Positions 17,802-25,042 of a DNA stretch of 64,000 nt are shown here, in pieces. Every line of letters begins with the position of its first letter. The stretch's first letter is position 1. Both the position numbers and the translations under genes were made by a program. The stretch is from positions 124,001 to 188,000 of the forward strand of contig CP048471.1 of the NCBI GenBank assembly GCA_025559845.1. The letters run 5' to 3'. Source of the DNA: Agrobacterium tumefaciens (lineage in GTDB: Bacteria > Pseudomonadota > Alphaproteobacteria > Rhizobiales > Rhizobiaceae). The notes below the pieces were generated by a model. It was not told where the DNA came from and ran no database searches. It saw nothing but the letters and a program-made list of their open reading frames with translations.

Positions 17802-17844
17802 GGGAAGCAGCTCTGTCGCCATTTACTTTACAAAGGAGCTTTGG

Positions 17845-18369
17845 ATGATCAAACGTACCAATGCACGTCAATGGCCTTGTAGCGTGCCAGGCTGGAGTAA
17901 CGAGGTCGACAAAACGTCGGTCTTTTCGCGCCGCGAATTCCTTGTGGGGTCGGGTACGTTGGCTGGTACTACCTTAATTCTACCGAGCCAAAGCGCTGTC
18001 GCGGCAACGACAGTGGTTCGAGACGTAACATCCTATCAGATGACCCGCTCGCTTCTTACAGCAACATATCCATTCGGGCTTATCGATATACGGGCCGATT
18101 GGTGTCCACCATGCATCACAATGGAGCGTGACATATTCCCACATAAAGATGTGAAAGCCGCTCTAAAAAACGTGGCCCTTATAAAAATTGATGTCACTGA
18201 GATGAATTCTTCGGCCCGGCACCTATTGTCGCTACTGCGTGCTGATGGACCACCAGCCCTCTTCGTGATCGATATGCATACCGGTCGTGAACAGCCATCG
18301 ACGCGTCTAGTCGGCTCAATTGAACGCGATCAACTGCTCCTGATCCTTCAACCCTTCAGGTCGACCTGA
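17845..18369 (+). CDS. Periplasmic thioredoxin-like protein with Tat signal
   Basis: A 174-residue protein. SRREFLVGSGTLAG is a twin-arginine signal, with cleavage probably after QSAVA. The mature part is a thioredoxin fold with DIRADWCPPCITMERDIF; the active-site pair is Cys87 and Cys90. This motif resembles the C-terminal domain of DsbD (ADWCxxCK) more than DsbA or TrxA. A cis-Pro follows at GPPALF. It should pass electrons in the periplasm. Tat export implies folding before export, which is unusual for a Dsb-type protein. AAGGAG lies 7 bases before the ATG. Confidence 0.85.
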   Translation: MIKRTNARQWPCSVPGWSNEVDKTSVFSRREFLVGSGTLAGTTLILPSQSAVAATTVVRDVTSYQMTRSLLTATYPFGLIDIRADWCPPCITMERDIFPHKDVKAALKNVALIKIDVTEMNSSARHLLSLLRADGPPALFVIDMHTGREQPSTRLVGSIERDQLLLILQPFRST

Positions 18370-18409
18370 CAAAAACGTCATTCCGCTTATGCGCTTGACG
18401 TTTTGACAT

Positions 18410-18426
18410 CTTAAGACTGCCTTAAG
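18410..18426 (+). promoter_or_regulatory. PmrA/BasR-type box before the DsbD-like gene
   Basis: Perfect CTTAAG-N5-CTTAAG, 62 bases upstream of the chosen ATG 18488. Confidence 0.7.
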
Positions 18427-18487
18427 TCGAACGAGGCCTGTGCGGCCAATGGTGAGCGTAGAAAAATACAGTTCCTGGCGGTCGAAC

Positions 18488-19135
18488 ATGTTCCTCGCAT
18501 TTCTCTGGCGATCGGTCGCTATCCTGCTTCTCCTGATGATGCCAACGGCGGCATCCAATAAGCCTTTACCGGTTGAAGAGGCATTCCGGCTTTCTCTCAA
18601 CAAGAACGGCGATGGGCGGATCGTGCTCAATTGGGATATCGAGCAGGGTTACTATCTGTGTCGAGATCACCTCCAGGTTAGGGATGTTGATATGGGAACT
18701 GATCTATTCCTCCAAAAATCACCCACGCGCTCGTTGACCAACTTCAGTATGGCCACCTCCACTCAGGACGCCCAGGGTGGCGTGATATTCTCGTCAATAG
18801 ACGATCTCAATGAGCTAAGCTTCGCAGTCGCTACCTCCAAGGACAAGCCGACGTCGGTCTACTTCACAGCCGATTGGTGCGTAACGTGCCGCACCATCGA
18901 AGAAAACGTACTTTCCGAACGTGATGTCATCACTGTAGCTGGACGCTTCGAGCCCCTCAAAATCGATTTGACCGAACTCTCAGATGCAAAAAAGAGACTG
19001 ATGACTGAGCTTTCAGTCGTCGGTCTTCCGACCATGATTCTGTTTGAGAGTAACGGTCTGGAGAAGACTGTTACACGGCTCGTCGGTGATATGGCGAAAT
19101 CGTTGCTCTCTACCTCGCTTTCGGAGGTCAAGTAA
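18488..19135 (+). CDS. DsbD-like protein: alpha-type and thioredoxin domains without the membrane core
   Basis: About 215 residues. A signal peptide (MFLAFLWRSVAILLLLMMPT) leads to a domain resembling the start of DsbD alpha (EEAFRLSLNK, WDIEQGYYLCRDHLQV). A thioredoxin domain with TADWCVTCRTIEENVL follows (Cys131, Cys134, cis-Pro at GLPTMI), like DsbD gamma. Full DsbD is about 570 residues with an eight-helix electron-carrying membrane domain between these parts; that domain is missing. The next protein in the operon brings membrane helices and may replace it. The start at 18488 is preferred for its signal peptide; the frame is open from GTG 18440. Confidence 0.75.
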   Translation: MFLAFLWRSVAILLLLMMPTAASNKPLPVEEAFRLSLNKNGDGRIVLNWDIEQGYYLCRDHLQVRDVDMGTDLFLQKSPTRSLTNFSMATSTQDAQGGVIFSSIDDLNELSFAVATSKDKPTSVYFTADWCVTCRTIEENVLSERDVITVAGRFEPLKIDLTELSDAKKRLMTELSVVGLPTMILFESNGLEKTVTRLVGDMAKSLLSTSLSEVK

Positions 19136-19136
19136 A

Positions 19137-19955
19137 ATGAACGCGGTCTCAATCGGTCCACTTGTGTTCTCAAATGATCGTTTTGCGGCGCTTGTTGCGG
19201 GGGTGGTGTTCTTTGTAGCTTGCAATGTCGTGGTTAGAAGAGTGGATGCGCGTTTTGGACCATGGGGATGGAAAGCTTTCTTGATCTTTGGCATTTGCGC
19301 GCGCCTCGGACACGTGCTCGTCAATGCCGATGCTTTCGCTTCGGAGCCCCTTAGAGTATTTTCGATATCGCAAGGCGGATTCCACCTAAGCGTTGGTGCA
19401 GTCGGCGTCCTTGCCTACACGGCTTTTTACTTTCGCCGTGATCTGTCCAACGCGGCTTGGACACTGATCCCGGGCGCTCTGTCCGCATTCGCCGCAATGC
19501 TAGTAGTTGCGCTTGCTGAGGGAACACCACCTATTGGGCTGCCTGCCGCGAACTTCTCCAACTTACAAGGGGAACGGGTCAACCCGTCCACGTTCCAGGG
19601 TAAGCCCATCGTCATTAATCTCTGGGCGAGCTGGTGCGCGCCCTGTCGCCGCGAGATGCCGATGATGGCAGAGGTTGCCGATGGAAACGAGAAAGCCACT
19701 TTCCTGTTTGTGAACCAAGGCGAAGGAAGGACGGAAATTGATCGATATCTCAATCACGAGAACATCCTGCTGGAACACGTTCTGCTCGACCCATTGGGGC
19801 AGTTTAGCCGCAACTATAAGGTTCCCGGTCTACCAGCTACGCTATTCGTCGGTGGCGATGGCACGTTGCAATCCGTGCATATGGGTGAGATATCAAGGGA
19901 GGCATTGATCTTGGATATAAAAAATCTCCAGGATGCTGGTGGTCCTGAAGATTGA
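19137..19955 (+). CDS. Membrane-anchored TlpA-like thioredoxin with Lgt-like N-terminal half
   Basis: A 272-residue protein. The first 130 residues hold four or five hydrophobic helices that resemble part of prolipoprotein diacylglyceryl transferase (LIFGICARLGHVLVNADAFA). The second half is a TlpA/ResA-type thioredoxin with NLWASWCAPCRREMPMM (Cys167, Cys170) and cis-Pro in GLPATLF. Lgt-TlpA fusions are known and are thought to be reductases. The start at 19137 follows GGAGG and lies one base after the previous stop, so it is in the same operon. Together with the two preceding proteins it may form a periplasmic thiol relay. Confidence 0.8.
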   Translation: MNAVSIGPLVFSNDRFAALVAGVVFFVACNVVVRRVDARFGPWGWKAFLIFGICARLGHVLVNADAFASEPLRVFSISQGGFHLSVGAVGVLAYTAFYFRRDLSNAAWTLIPGALSAFAAMLVVALAEGTPPIGLPAANFSNLQGERVNPSTFQGKPIVINLWASWCAPCRREMPMMAEVADGNEKATFLFVNQGEGRTEIDRYLNHENILLEHVLLDPLGQFSRNYKVPGLPATLFVGGDGTLQSVHMGEISREALILDIKNLQDAGGPED

Positions 19956-20506
19956 CGATCAGTAATATTGGCGACAAGCAAATAAGTCAAAGCGCCGGGC
20001 ACCTGTGTCTGTGGTCGCTCAAGGCTCGGGGAGCGGCAGCCGCGTTTCTTATCCCGATCATCGCGATCAACCTATATGATGGCGGCCGCGGAACTTGCCT
20101 TCGCGGGTACTATGAAGCATTGCAATCAATCACCAGCGAGGAAAGCCTTGACATCACGAGCTGGATCGAGTGGTTCCTTGATCGTCTAGGCAATGCCGTC
20201 GGCGAGGCACTGCTAACCCTCGACAACGTGATGCTCAAAAATAATTTCGGGCAGGCGCATGCTGCGAGTGAACTTCATTCGCGACAAGCCAAAGTAATCA
20301 ACCGGCTGCTAGAGGGCAACTTCCAAGGCAAGCTCACGTCAACAAAATGGGCAAAATTGACGAACGCATCCCAGGAAACAGCATCTCACGACATTGCAGA
20401 CCTGATAGAGAAAGGCGTTCTGCAAAAAGGCGAAGCTGGTGGACGCAGCACGGCCTACGAGTTGGTTTTAAACTATTCTGCAAAGCACCCTCCTCAACGC
20501 GGATAA
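19952..20506 (+). pseudogene. Fic-family protein, C-terminal remnant
   Basis: From about 20095 the frame encodes the C-terminal part of a Fic-type AMPylase: YYEALQSITSEESLDITSWI, EWFLDRL, then a winged-helix domain (LTSTKWAKLTNASQETASHD, GGRSTAYEL). The catalytic HPFxDGNGR motif is absent and the first 45 codons look unrelated. A full protein has about 370 residues; only the last 135 remain. The frame overlaps the end of the TlpA-like gene by ATGA-like geometry, probably by accident. A dead fragment at the edge of the toxin-antitoxin region. Confidence 0.6.
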
Positions 20507-20612
20507 CATCCAGTCGTCAGTGATTGCTGCAAGACCACCTCTTCTGCGTAACCCACTGCGCTCATTTTTCAGGCGGGCAGTGTCCCTTAAGGGCGGGGCA
20601 GATTGCAAGCCT

Positions 20613-20651
20613 CGGTGAGCTGCGCTGGAGTCATCGCGACCATGGCTGGGA
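20613..20651 (+). mobile_element. Integrase scar fused to a toxin fragment
   Basis: About 39 bases almost identical (two differences) to the start of the integrase remnant at 32361 onward (GGTGAGCTGCGCTGGAGT then GACCATGGCTGGGA). Immediately after it the sequence matches the interior of the RelE/ParE toxin gene seen at 33143. The junction implies a deletion of about 750 bases from an ancestor arranged like the 32.3-33.6 kb locus. Confidence 0.7.
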
Positions 20652-20794
20652 CCCACGCGACCACTGGCAGGAAAATCGAGCAAACGACGGGCAGCAGAGA
20701 CTATCCGTTCATCTATCAGAACGGCTGCAGGATTATCGGCCTCAATGTATGTAAAGATGGCGTCTCGATCCGATAACGCCGACCAAAGATTCAC
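20652..20794 (-). pseudogene. RelE/ParE-type toxin, 3' part deleted
   Basis: Starts at GTG 20792-20794, overlapping the antitoxin stop. It encodes the first half of the toxin (SDRDAIFTYIEADNPAAVLI, RRLLDFPASGRVG) and then runs into the integrase scar. Compared with the intact copy at 33016-33300, the conserved C-terminal strands needed for RNase or gyrase action are lost. Two small in-frame deletions are seen near the start. The toxin is almost certainly inactive. Confidence 0.8.
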
Positions 20795-21099
20795 GATTCT
20801 CGCGCACCGGCTTTAAGTCGGGCGGCGGCTCGACGTTTCGCAAAATGCGCCTCGACCCCGTCGTCTGATAAATCCGGGCGAGTATCGTTCAACGCTTCGA
20901 GAACCTTGGTACGAAACCAAGCGTCATGCGCTTCACTGCCAGAAAGCAATTCAAGAGGCAGTGCACCCTCGTTAGCAGTCCGAGTGAGCATGATACGAAC
21001 CGCATCTGACACCGTGAGGCCCATGTTTTCAAGCACCGCAGACGCGCGATCTCGAATTTCTGCCTCAATACGAGTTTGAACAAGTGCGTTTGCGGCCAT
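20791..21099 (-). CDS. RelB/DinJ-family antitoxin, orphan copy
   Basis: A 102-residue antitoxin. The N-terminal ribbon-helix-helix part (VQTRIEAEIRDRASAVLENM, LTVSDAVRIMLTRTANEG) binds DNA and dimerises; the C-terminal part normally wraps the toxin. GGAG precedes ATG 21097-21099. It differs by only a few residues from the copy at 33297-33605. Its own toxin is broken, so it may now act as a spare that neutralises the intact toxin or represses that operon. Confidence 0.85.
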   Translation of the reverse strand: MAANALVQTRIEAEIRDRASAVLENMGLTVSDAVRIMLTRTANEGALPLELLSGSEAHDAWFRTKVLEALNDTRPDLSDDGVEAHFAKRRAAARLKAGARES

Positions 21100-21190
21100 G
21101 GCAATCTCCAATATCTCGCAACACTGCAATTCATTTGCATAACATTTTCTAGATAAAGTTCATCCCGCCATATCCACGACTGCTCTTTTA

Positions 21191-21212
21191 AGCTCTTGAT
21201 GAGATACGAACC
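21191..21212 (+). repeat. 22-nt recurring motif, left flank of VapBC copy 1
   Basis: Motif AGCTCTTGATGAGATACGAA plus CC. Related copies lie at 21926, 30246, 33697, 42458, 59819 and 60555, all on the plus strand. Here it sits 735 bases before the next copy, and vapBC lies between the two. Confidence 0.7.
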
Positions 21213-21259
21213 TGTGACCCGCGATAAGTCTGGTGGCAATGGACTGCTCGTGGGGTGTA

Positions 21260-21287
21260 GATTATAGCACCAATTGGTGCTATAATC
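21260..21287. promoter_or_regulatory. Perfect 28-base palindrome, likely VapB operator
   Basis: A fully symmetrical 28-base sequence centred on ACCAATTGGT (core TATAGCACCAATTGGTGCTA), ending 24 bases before the vapB start. VapBC complexes repress their own promoter through such palindromes. Copy 2 at 59888-59915 has four mispaired positions. Confidence 0.7.
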
Positions 21288-21310
21288 GCATCAAAGTTTG
21301 GGAGCTACCT

Positions 21311-21511
21311 ATGCGATCTACTATCAGTCTTGACGATGAGCTCATGGAACGTGCCAAGTCCCTTACAGGCACAAAGGAAACGGCGGCTCTGGTGCGTCAA
21401 GCACTCGAGACTTTGGTACGAGTCGAATCCGGCAAGCGGTTGATTGCTCTTGGCGGTACTATGCCTGAGGCCGAAGTAGCGCCCCGCCGCCGGAGCGAAG
21501 TGAGCAAGTGA
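21311..21511 (+). CDS. vapB: VapB-type antitoxin, copy 1
   Basis: A 66-residue antitoxin (MRSTISLDDELMERAKSLTG, then VRQALETLVRVESGKRLIAL) with the type II VapB pattern: a short DNA-binding N-terminus and a C-terminal tail that blocks the toxin. GGGAG lies 8 bases before the ATG. The stop overlaps the vapC GTG by four bases, which ensures coupled translation. The copy at 59939-60139 is nearly identical. Confidence 0.88.
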   Translation: MRSTISLDDELMERAKSLTGTKETAALVRQALETLVRVESGKRLIALGGTMPEAEVAPRRRSEVSK

Positions 21512-21891
21512 TCCTTGTCGACAGCTCAATCTGGATTGATCATTTTCGACACGGCGACTCGGAGTTGACCAAAATCATCGGAGATGATCAGTTGCTTTGC
21601 CACCCGTTCGTTGTCGGCGAGCTGGCTCTGGGCAGTCTGCGAGATCGGGATGCGGTACTAGCGTTTCTTGCAGCTCAGCGTGAGGCAGTTGTCGCGACAC
21701 ATGCCGAGGTGATGACCGTCATTGACCGCTATTCGGTATTCAGCATGGGAATAGGCTATACTGATGCCCATCTGTTGACTTCAACCCTCCTCGATCGACG
21801 ATCAAGCTTGTGGACAAGGGATAAACGCCTCGCTGCTGCGGCTCAGAAGGTTGGCGCGGTGCTTTATCCTTCCGCGAATATTCCTCACTAG
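21508..21891 (+). CDS. vapC: VapC-type PIN-domain toxin, copy 1
   Basis: A 127-residue PIN-domain ribonuclease. Acidic active-site residues are present: Asp5 (ILVDSSIWID), a Glu in VVGELALG, Asp in IGYTDAHLL and Asp in LWTRDKRL. VapC toxins cut tRNA or rRNA. It starts at GTG, overlapping the vapB stop. Compared with copy 2 at 60136-60519 only about five residues differ, so the duplication is recent. Confidence 0.9.
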   Translation: MILVDSSIWIDHFRHGDSELTKIIGDDQLLCHPFVVGELALGSLRDRDAVLAFLAAQREAVVATHAEVMTVIDRYSVFSMGIGYTDAHLLTSTLLDRRSSLWTRDKRLAAAAQKVGAVLYPSANIPH

Positions 21892-21925
21892 ACATCCGGG
21901 AGGAGCTCTGGCGCGCTGATAGCTA

Positions 21926-21947
21926 AGCTCTTGATAGGATATGAACC
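21926..21947 (+). repeat. 22-nt recurring motif, right flank of VapBC copy 1
   Basis: AGCTCTTGATAGGATATGAA plus CC, 735 bases after the left copy and in the same direction. The pair brackets vapBC like the ends of a cassette. Confidence 0.7.
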
Positions 21948-22038
21948 TTAGCCGCCGATAAAAATTCTAAATTTTAGACGCAGGGCCCAAACTTGCTGTG
22001 ACGAGGATCTGGATCGCTCCAGCTAATGAGTCCGCGTC

Positions 22039-22320
22039 CTAGTTCGTTATGGTGGCGCTCCCGAGTTCGGCGTCTTTCCGTAGTGCGTCCTCAATCTCCG
22101 CAGAGGAAACTTGCAGGAACTGCCGTTTGACCGTTTGAGCGGAAATCGCAGGTATCTCAAGGTGGGTCGCCACGCGCCTGTAGGCCGAAAAACTTAGACC
22201 TTCAATGAGTTCTTCGTCTACGACGAGACGATACGTACCTGCGTCTAGAGGTGCAACCAGGCTACTTAGTACAAACGGGTGCGCGAAAGTGATCTCGCTG
22301 TTCGTCGTTCTCTCTATCAT
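22039..22320 (-). CDS. Conserved small protein of unknown function (93 aa)
   Basis: The product (ITFAHPFVLSSLVAPLDAGT, YRLVVDEELIEGLSFSAYRR) reads as a compact alpha/beta protein without a membrane span or known motif. From memory similar hypothetical proteins occur in Agrobacterium and Rhizobium. The ribosome site before ATG 22318-22320 is weak. It lies on the same strand as the gene at 22405-22818. Confidence 0.55.
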   Translation of the reverse strand: MIERTTNSEITFAHPFVLSSLVAPLDAGTYRLVVDEELIEGLSFSAYRRVATHLEIPAISAQTVKRQFLQVSSAEIEDALRKDAELGSATITN

Positions 22321-22404
22321 GTCCCTAGTATCCTCTGTTCTATTGCATAGCCTCTCGCTGAGAGGCGAAATGAGTGATGGGGCACTGCCAACCGTTCTTC
22401 TTGA

Positions 22405-22818
22405 TCAGAACAGCTTTGGACTGTGATGGGGATGACCAAGGGGGCGTCGTACCGCGCCGCCTTCATTTTCCCAAGACTGCTCGTCCGCTTCAATTGATCG
22501 GGTAGGCACTTTCCGGGATATTCGAAGCACATACCTCATGTTGCGGGGCAGTCCACGAATGGCATACGGGACGAGCGCCGACTGATAAGAGGGTCGATGC
22601 AAACTCGCCCTCCCAAGACGGCGTTTAAGTTGGGCTGCGAGCGCATCTGCGGATTTCTCGCCCGCAAGAAACATTCTCATTACGAGAAATGCGGCAGTGT
22701 TAAATTGTCTCTGATCATCATTCAGCAATGCGGCGTTATAGCCGACACTCTTCAAGACTGACTGGATTATCTCCATTTCCTCGGGGGAGATGCCAGAAAA
22801 GTTGGAATCGGAAGACAT
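22405..22818 (-). CDS. Unknown protein with helical N-terminal domain
   Basis: 137 residues. The first 65 (ISPEEMEIIQSVLKSVGYNA, TAAFLVMRMFLAGEKSADAL) form a likely helical domain seen in rhizobial hypothetical proteins. The last 35 residues contain SWENEGGAV, a phrase shared with the start of the protein at 27535-27813, and then an Arg/His/Pro-rich tail. This suggests a chimera or a worn 3' end. GAGGAGGACGAG precedes the ATG, so translation starts well. Function unknown. Confidence 0.5.
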   Translation of the reverse strand: MSSDSNFSGISPEEMEIIQSVLKSVGYNAALLNDDQRQFNTAAFLVMRMFLAGEKSADALAAQLKRRLGRASLHRPSYQSALVPYAIRGLPRNMRYVLRISRKVPTRSIEADEQSWENEGGAVRRPLGHPHHSPKLF

Positions 22819-23244
22819 CTCGTCCTCCTCTTATTGGGGCTAGGGTGACCTGCCCTCAACCAGTAGCGCCCTTAACATGACCACTGACAACCCAACTTTG
22901 CGCCTGAATGACCCCTAACGCAAGCGAATAAGGCTTCAGTAAGTGATCCCTCAAACGTTTGGGGCTCCTGAACGCCCGTCCGACCCACCAACCTCGAACA
23001 TTTGGATTTGACATGGGAACTCTGAAATTCCAGCCTTCGTGTCAAAGTCTTTTTAAACTCTCCTTGAGCTGCTTCGAAAGAGGGCCGCTTAGGAAATTGC
23101 CACGCACAGTGTTTCGAGTTTACTGCTCATTGGACTCTTTCAGGAAAGAAGTATAGGTTGGGGCTATCGTCAGCAACCGATTACGTAGGCGCTGGCGGCT
23201 AAGGGTTATCACGTGCTCTTGCCTGCCGAAACAGGAGAGCAACA

Positions 23245-23517
23245 ATGGTTCCCTCCGTTTATCAAGGCATCAATCTGAAATTCGGGGTTGAAAAGGTGCT
23301 CTATGATCGAGCATCGCTTTACTCGCCGACACCCGCCAAAAAGCGAATGATTGTTGAAAAGACAATTCTGGTTGCGTCCCGCGATCTAAATTTCTTCACG
23401 CATAAGGATGTCGAAGAAGAGCTTTTCCGGGTTATGCATCGCGTTGTCCAAGAGCAACTCGCGTCAATGTTTTTTCCCCGCAGATCACGCGCGACTTTAG
23501 GCGTGGCAGGTTGTTGA
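23245..23517 (+). CDS. Possible small protein (90 aa), unknown
   Basis: ATG 23245 is preceded by AGGAG at 7 bases. The product has a plausible soluble composition (KRMIVEKTILVASRDLNFFT, HKDVEEELFRVMHRVVQEQL) and an odd Cys-ending tail. No family was recognised. The frame ends just before a toxin-gene remnant. It may be real or a truncated gene. Confidence 0.4.
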   Translation: MVPSVYQGINLKFGVEKVLYDRASLYSPTPAKKRMIVEKTILVASRDLNFFTHKDVEEELFRVMHRVVQEQLASMFFPRRSRATLGVAGC

Positions 23518-23566
23518 AACCCTAAACTCCTAGCAAAGATCGAAGCTATTATCGGGTGAGCCTCCC

Positions 23567-23620
23567 GGCCGCTGTAGGATTATCTGCCTCGATGTATGTG
23601 AAGATGGCGTCGCGATCCGA
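23567..23620 (-). pseudogene. RelE/ParE toxin scrap, 54 bases
   Basis: The minus strand encodes SDRDAIFTYIEADNPTAA, the early part of the toxin at 33016-33300. Homology ends at the same point (CGATCCGA) where the fragment at 60572-60806 ends. No start, stop or antitoxin is nearby. A relic of recombination. Confidence 0.65.
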
Positions 23621-23640
23621 CGACCCCCTGGATTTGAAAG

Positions 23641-23662
23641 AAAAGGCCGGCAGATGCCAGCC
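23641..23662 (-). terminator. Terminator after the glycine-zipper protein gene
   Basis: Minus-strand hairpin GGCTGGCA-TC-TGCCGGCC followed by TTTTCTTTC, 12 bases after the stop at 23674. Confidence 0.7.
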
Positions 23663-23673
23663 TCTCTTCGTTG

Positions 23674-24273
23674 TTAGTTCTGGCGTCTGTAGCGCATACG
23701 CTCCTGTTCGATTTCAGCTGGTTCATAAGGATCCAGCGTGTCATCAAAGCGTGACCAGCCCTCTTTGGCATAGGCCTCACGGCGCTGATCGGGATCAACC
23801 CAGTTGGACTGGCGAAGGATGTCCTGCGCGTCCGCATAAAGGCTGTCTTCCACTTTCGCGGTTACCAGCGTGCCGCCGCGGCGAACGCCTTCCGCATAGA
23901 CGTGAGCATAGTCTTCCGGGACGCCGGACTCCGTCAGCGCGCCGATAAGCCCGCCGGCGGCACCGCCTGCCACGGCACCGGCTACTGCGCCCGCCGCTGT
24001 TGCGGCAAGCCAGCCTGCGGCAACCACCGGTCCGACGCCGGGAATTGCCATGATGCCGAGGCCGGTGAGCAGACCGCCCACGCCACCAACGGCGGCGCCG
24101 ATGCCGGCACCTGTGCCGGCGCCTTCAGTGGCATTTGTAGACTTGCCGTGGCGTTCATCTGCATTGTTGGACACGATGCTAATATCCGAGGATGGCACAC
24201 CGCGTTCTTCGAGCGCGCTAACGGCCGCGCTGGCATCGGAGTAGTCGTCGAAAAGTCCTGTAACGATCTTCAT
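23674..24273 (-). CDS. Glycine-zipper stress protein (YflT/GSP17M-like N-terminus)
   Basis: 199 residues. The N-terminus (IVTGLFDDYSDASAAVSALE) matches the general-stress domain found in YflT-type proteins. The middle is an Ala/Gly-rich glycine zipper with two hydrophobic stretches (GLGIMAIPGVGPVVAAGWLA, AAGAVAGAVAGGAAGGLIGA), which probably inserts in or lies on a membrane. The charged tail is Arg-rich. AGGAG precedes the ATG. It follows the PepSY gene after 21 bases, so both are likely transcribed from the stress promoter candidate at 24656-24680. Common in rhizobia as a dehydration or osmotic-stress protein; the mechanism is unknown. Confidence 0.8.
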   Translation of the reverse strand: MKIVTGLFDDYSDASAAVSALEERGVPSSDISIVSNNADERHGKSTNATEGAGTGAGIGAAVGGVGGLLTGLGIMAIPGVGPVVAAGWLAATAAGAVAGAVAGGAAGGLIGALTESGVPEDYAHVYAEGVRRGGTLVTAKVEDSLYADAQDILRQSNWVDPDQRREAYAKEGWSRFDDTLDPYEPAEIEQERMRYRRQN

Positions 24274-24294
24274 AGGATTCTCCTGAAAATTGAA

Positions 24295-24612
24295 TTATTT
24301 AGCGACAATGTTGCCCTGATAGTCGAGCGCGAGGCTTACCGGCTTGCCATCTTTCGAGGCCTTGGCCTGCCAGACACCCTTGTCATCCTTCATAAGGCCA
24401 GTGATATCGGTATATCCGGCTTCCGTGAGGCGTGTTTTCGCCTGTTCCTCGGTAAAACTGTTGGCGCCTTCGACAGGCGCTGTAGGATTCTTGGTCTGGG
24501 GCGTGGCCACGGCGGGCGTTTTCCCGTCGGTTGCCGGGGCGGGGGTGGTCTGTGCGAAGGCGGCAAGCGTCGAGGCGCCGACAAGCGCTGCGGCTAAGAG
24601 AAGTTTTTTCAT
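24295..24612 (-). CDS. Periplasmic PepSY-like small protein
   Basis: 105 residues from ATG 24610-24612 (GAGGAAA upstream). A signal peptide MKKLLLAAALVGASTLAAFA is followed by a Pro/Thr-rich linker and a PepSY-like fold (SFTEEQAKTRLTEAGYTDIT, WQAKASKDGKPVSLALDYQG). PepSY domains often inhibit peptidases or buffer envelope stress. It is the first gene of the pair with the glycine-zipper protein and lies opposite the catalase gene. Confidence 0.8.
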   Translation of the reverse strand: MKKLLLAAALVGASTLAAFAQTTPAPATDGKTPAVATPQTKNPTAPVEGANSFTEEQAKTRLTEAGYTDITGLMKDDKGVWQAKASKDGKPVSLALDYQGNIVAK

Positions 24613-24655
24613 GATTTTTTCCTCGTTGTAGCCTTTCGAGCAGGCTCCCACAACA

Positions 24656-24680
24656 AACACTATGCTCGCGGCATGGTTCC
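24656..24680 (-). promoter_or_regulatory. Candidate EcfG/RpoE2 promoter for the PepSY gene
   Basis: Minus strand GGAAC (24676-24680), 18 bases, TT (24656-24657), 44 bases before the start. It fits the general-stress sigma consensus. Confidence 0.55.
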
Positions 24681-24791
24681 GCCGCCTTGCAAATAGAATT
24701 GGATGGCGTTTGCGTTTCCATGACGGTGAATGGCTTGCCGACCTGGTGCGTCGGGGCATTGCGGCGGGATGAAAATTATTTTGTCGCCGCA

Positions 24792-24816
24792 GGAACGTCG
24801 CTTCGGTTCGATGGTT
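24792..24816 (+). promoter_or_regulatory. Candidate EcfG/RpoE2 promoter upstream of catalase
   Basis: GGAAC at 24792-24796, 18 bases, then TT at 24815-24816. It lies 227 bases before the catalase start, with a terminator-like hairpin in between. Confidence 0.5.
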
Positions 24817-24974
24817 CTCCAAGTCCAGCACTCAAAATTTGATCGGATTCCCAGATGCCTGCGGAAAAGACATTGCATGACGTGTTGCCTGACGGACTCG
24901 AGGGCATCGGCTGTTCCGCAAACCAGACACTGAAGGCCCAGCCGAAAATGGCGTGAGCCGCCCACTCTGTTCGG

Positions 24975-24997
24975 GCCGCCTTTCAAGGCGGCTTTTT
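24975..24997 (+). terminator. Terminator-like hairpin in the catalase leader
   Basis: GCCGCC-TTTCAA-GGCGGC followed by TTTTT, a textbook intrinsic terminator 46 bases before the catalase ATG. With the upstream promoter candidate it would define an RNA of about 175 bases, either a small RNA or an attenuated leader. Confidence 0.75.
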
Positions 24998-25042
24998 CAT
25001 TTCTGGGCCGCGATAGGCCCCTTCCAATTCAGGAGGCACACC

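Larger units (their letters stand above)
17494..17844. other. Intergenic region holding two response-regulator boxes
   Basis: Contains the boxes at 17530-17546 and 17785-17801 and a short triple TGCCTC repeat near 17600. The minus frame at 17531-17767 has no support. No gene was recognised. Confidence 0.5.
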
